From the NCBI RefSeq assembly GCF_050268245.1, contig NZ_JBNNGK010000002.1, positions 372,001 through 436,000 on the forward strand: DNA of 64,000 nucleotides, in the 5' to 3' direction. The stretch's first letter is position 1, and every line of letters starts with the position of its first letter. Below are positions 63,402-64,000 of this stretch, one piece after another. A program made the position numbers and the translations under genes. This stretch comes from JBNNGK01 sp050268245 (GTDB lineage: Bacteria; Pseudomonadota; Gammaproteobacteria; Enterobacterales; Enterobacteriaceae). The notes under the pieces were generated by a model. That model was not told where the DNA came from and did not search any database. It saw only the letters and a list, made by a program, of their open reading frames with translations.

Positions 63402-63920
63402 ACGCCTACCACCACCTTTAGCTTGACGACTTATACCGTAAAAGAATGATGGCGCCGTAAGCTCAAAATTTCAACGCTCACATATTATTACCGTGGTTAA
63501 TTATAAATCTGATGGCATTGGGGTAAAACGATAAACCTTGACGTATTTATCTTTGGGCGGGAGAAAGTAGTTTTATTGCGTAGAGGTATGCTTTTCTTCT
63601 TATTGATAACCTCGCGATAAATACGGTTACTTCATTATAAATCAGAGGATTACGATATGATTCGGTGGCTACATCAAGTTAGTTGTTCTTGTGATAGTAG
63701 TCTTATTCTGAAAAGGGCATTCATCTACCATGTTTGGCTTGTATCAGTATCACAATAGTATAAGAATCTTAGGTGAATAAACACTAACAAATATCATCGT
63801 TTAGTTATAAGCGCGTAGTTTTTTTACTTTTTTGTGACCAGTCTATCAATTACGTATTGAGACAGTGAAATGTTCACGACCCAAGTGAAACGGAAGTGCA
63901 ATCGGTTCACAGGAGTATCG
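63402..63920. promoter_or_regulatory. Gene-free leader/promoter region between yegH and the JUMPstart
   Basis: About 520 AT-rich bases divergent to yegH. It must contain the yegH promoter and the promoter of the downstream polysaccharide operon with a long untranslated leader. No promoter hexamers are claimed. A 33-codon open frame at 63657-63758 with AGAGGA in front was noted but is not called a gene. Confidence 0.5.
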
Positions 63921-63938
63921 ATGACAGTGCATTGGTAG
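63921..63938 (+). other. Possible five-codon leader ORF overlapping the JUMPstart
   Basis: ATG-ACA-GTG-CAT-TGG-TAG (peptide MTVHW) is preceded by an ideal AGGAG five bases upstream. It begins four bases before, and lies mostly inside, the JUMPstart element. Translation here could affect RfaH/ribosome coupling on the leader. Could be fortuitous. Confidence 0.35.
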
Positions 63939-63962
63939 CTGAAAGCCAAGGGCGGTAGCGTG
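63925..63962 (+). promoter_or_regulatory. JUMPstart element with ops site (RfaH recruitment)
   Basis: CAGTGCATTGGTAGCTGAAAG...CCAAGGGCGGTAGCGTG matches the JUMPstart consensus, and 63951-63962 (GGCGGTAGCGTG) is the ops pause/RfaH-loading sequence. Such elements lie in the leader of O-antigen, capsule, colanic acid or LPS-core operons, where RfaH suppresses termination. The first operon gene must lie beyond the right edge, transcribed to the right. Confidence 0.92.
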
Positions 63963-64000
63963 TCTGAATGCCCGTGGCGTCCAAAAATTGAACCCATATT

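Noticed and set aside
63657..63758. 33-codon open frame with an AGAGGA Shine-Dalgarno-like sequence in the yegH-JUMPstart gap
   Set aside because: No similarity or hydrophobic pattern was recognised and the region is AT-rich leader; ribosome profiling or conservation would be needed to accept it.

Overview
The window looks like a chromosomal segment of a Serratia-like member of the Yersiniaceae (Enterobacterales). The evidence is gene content and order: metG divergent from apbC/mrp, udk-dcd-asmA, yegH just before a JUMPstart element, yohJ-yohK-cdd with sanA close by, folE-yeiB, moeA-moeB and ybiT, together with ERIC-type repeats. Genus is inferred; there is no rRNA or other decisive marker here.

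Region 1 (1-18110) is an NRPS/PKS biosynthetic cluster on the + strand, cut by the left edge. In order it encodes the end of an NRPS (A-PCP-C), a stand-alone adenylation enzyme, a stand-alone carrier protein, a type I PKS (KS, AT, KR, DH-like, ACP), a terminal NRPS (C-A-PCP-TE) with an aspartate-type specificity code, an EmrB-like exporter, an unknown membrane protein, an MDR-family reductase and an EmrA/HlyD-like membrane fusion protein. The layout implies a small acyl-peptide with one malonate-derived extension and Asp (or a close analogue) loaded last, then exported. The split module (C-terminal C domain, free A, free PCP) is the most distinctive feature. I do not recognise the product.

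Region 2 (18270-25730) is a surface-adhesion block. A LuxR-type regulator and an EAL-domain protein (- strand) lie divergent to a four-gene chaperone-usher operon (major subunit, chaperone, usher, tip adhesin), followed by a small MarA/SoxS/Rob-type AraC regulator. The arrangement recalls mrkI/mrkJ control of type 3 fimbriae.

Region 3 (25726-28830) holds one unusual gene: an N-terminal SAM-dependent methyltransferase fused to a C-terminal class V PLP enzyme with molybdenum-cofactor-sulfurase-like motifs. It has no obvious partner genes.

Region 4 (28830-55204) is mostly core genome: mqo, two small stress/biofilm proteins, a YdcZ-type transporter pair with its LysR regulator, ybiT, moeBA, a DUF924 protein, the glutathione-dependent formaldehyde pathway (LysR-frmA-fghA), a YbfB-type MFS protein, folE, yeiB, sanA, maeA, cdd, yohKJ, a YdeE-like MFS protein, metG and apbC.

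Region 5 (55205-64000) starts with a tandem repeat of three ~120-bp palindrome-bearing units, then a PAP2 phosphatase, an ERIC-like element, udk, dcd, asmA, dcuC and yegH. It ends with a JUMPstart/ops element, so an RfaH-dependent polysaccharide operon very probably begins just beyond the right edge. No tRNA, rRNA, CRISPR array or transposase was seen.
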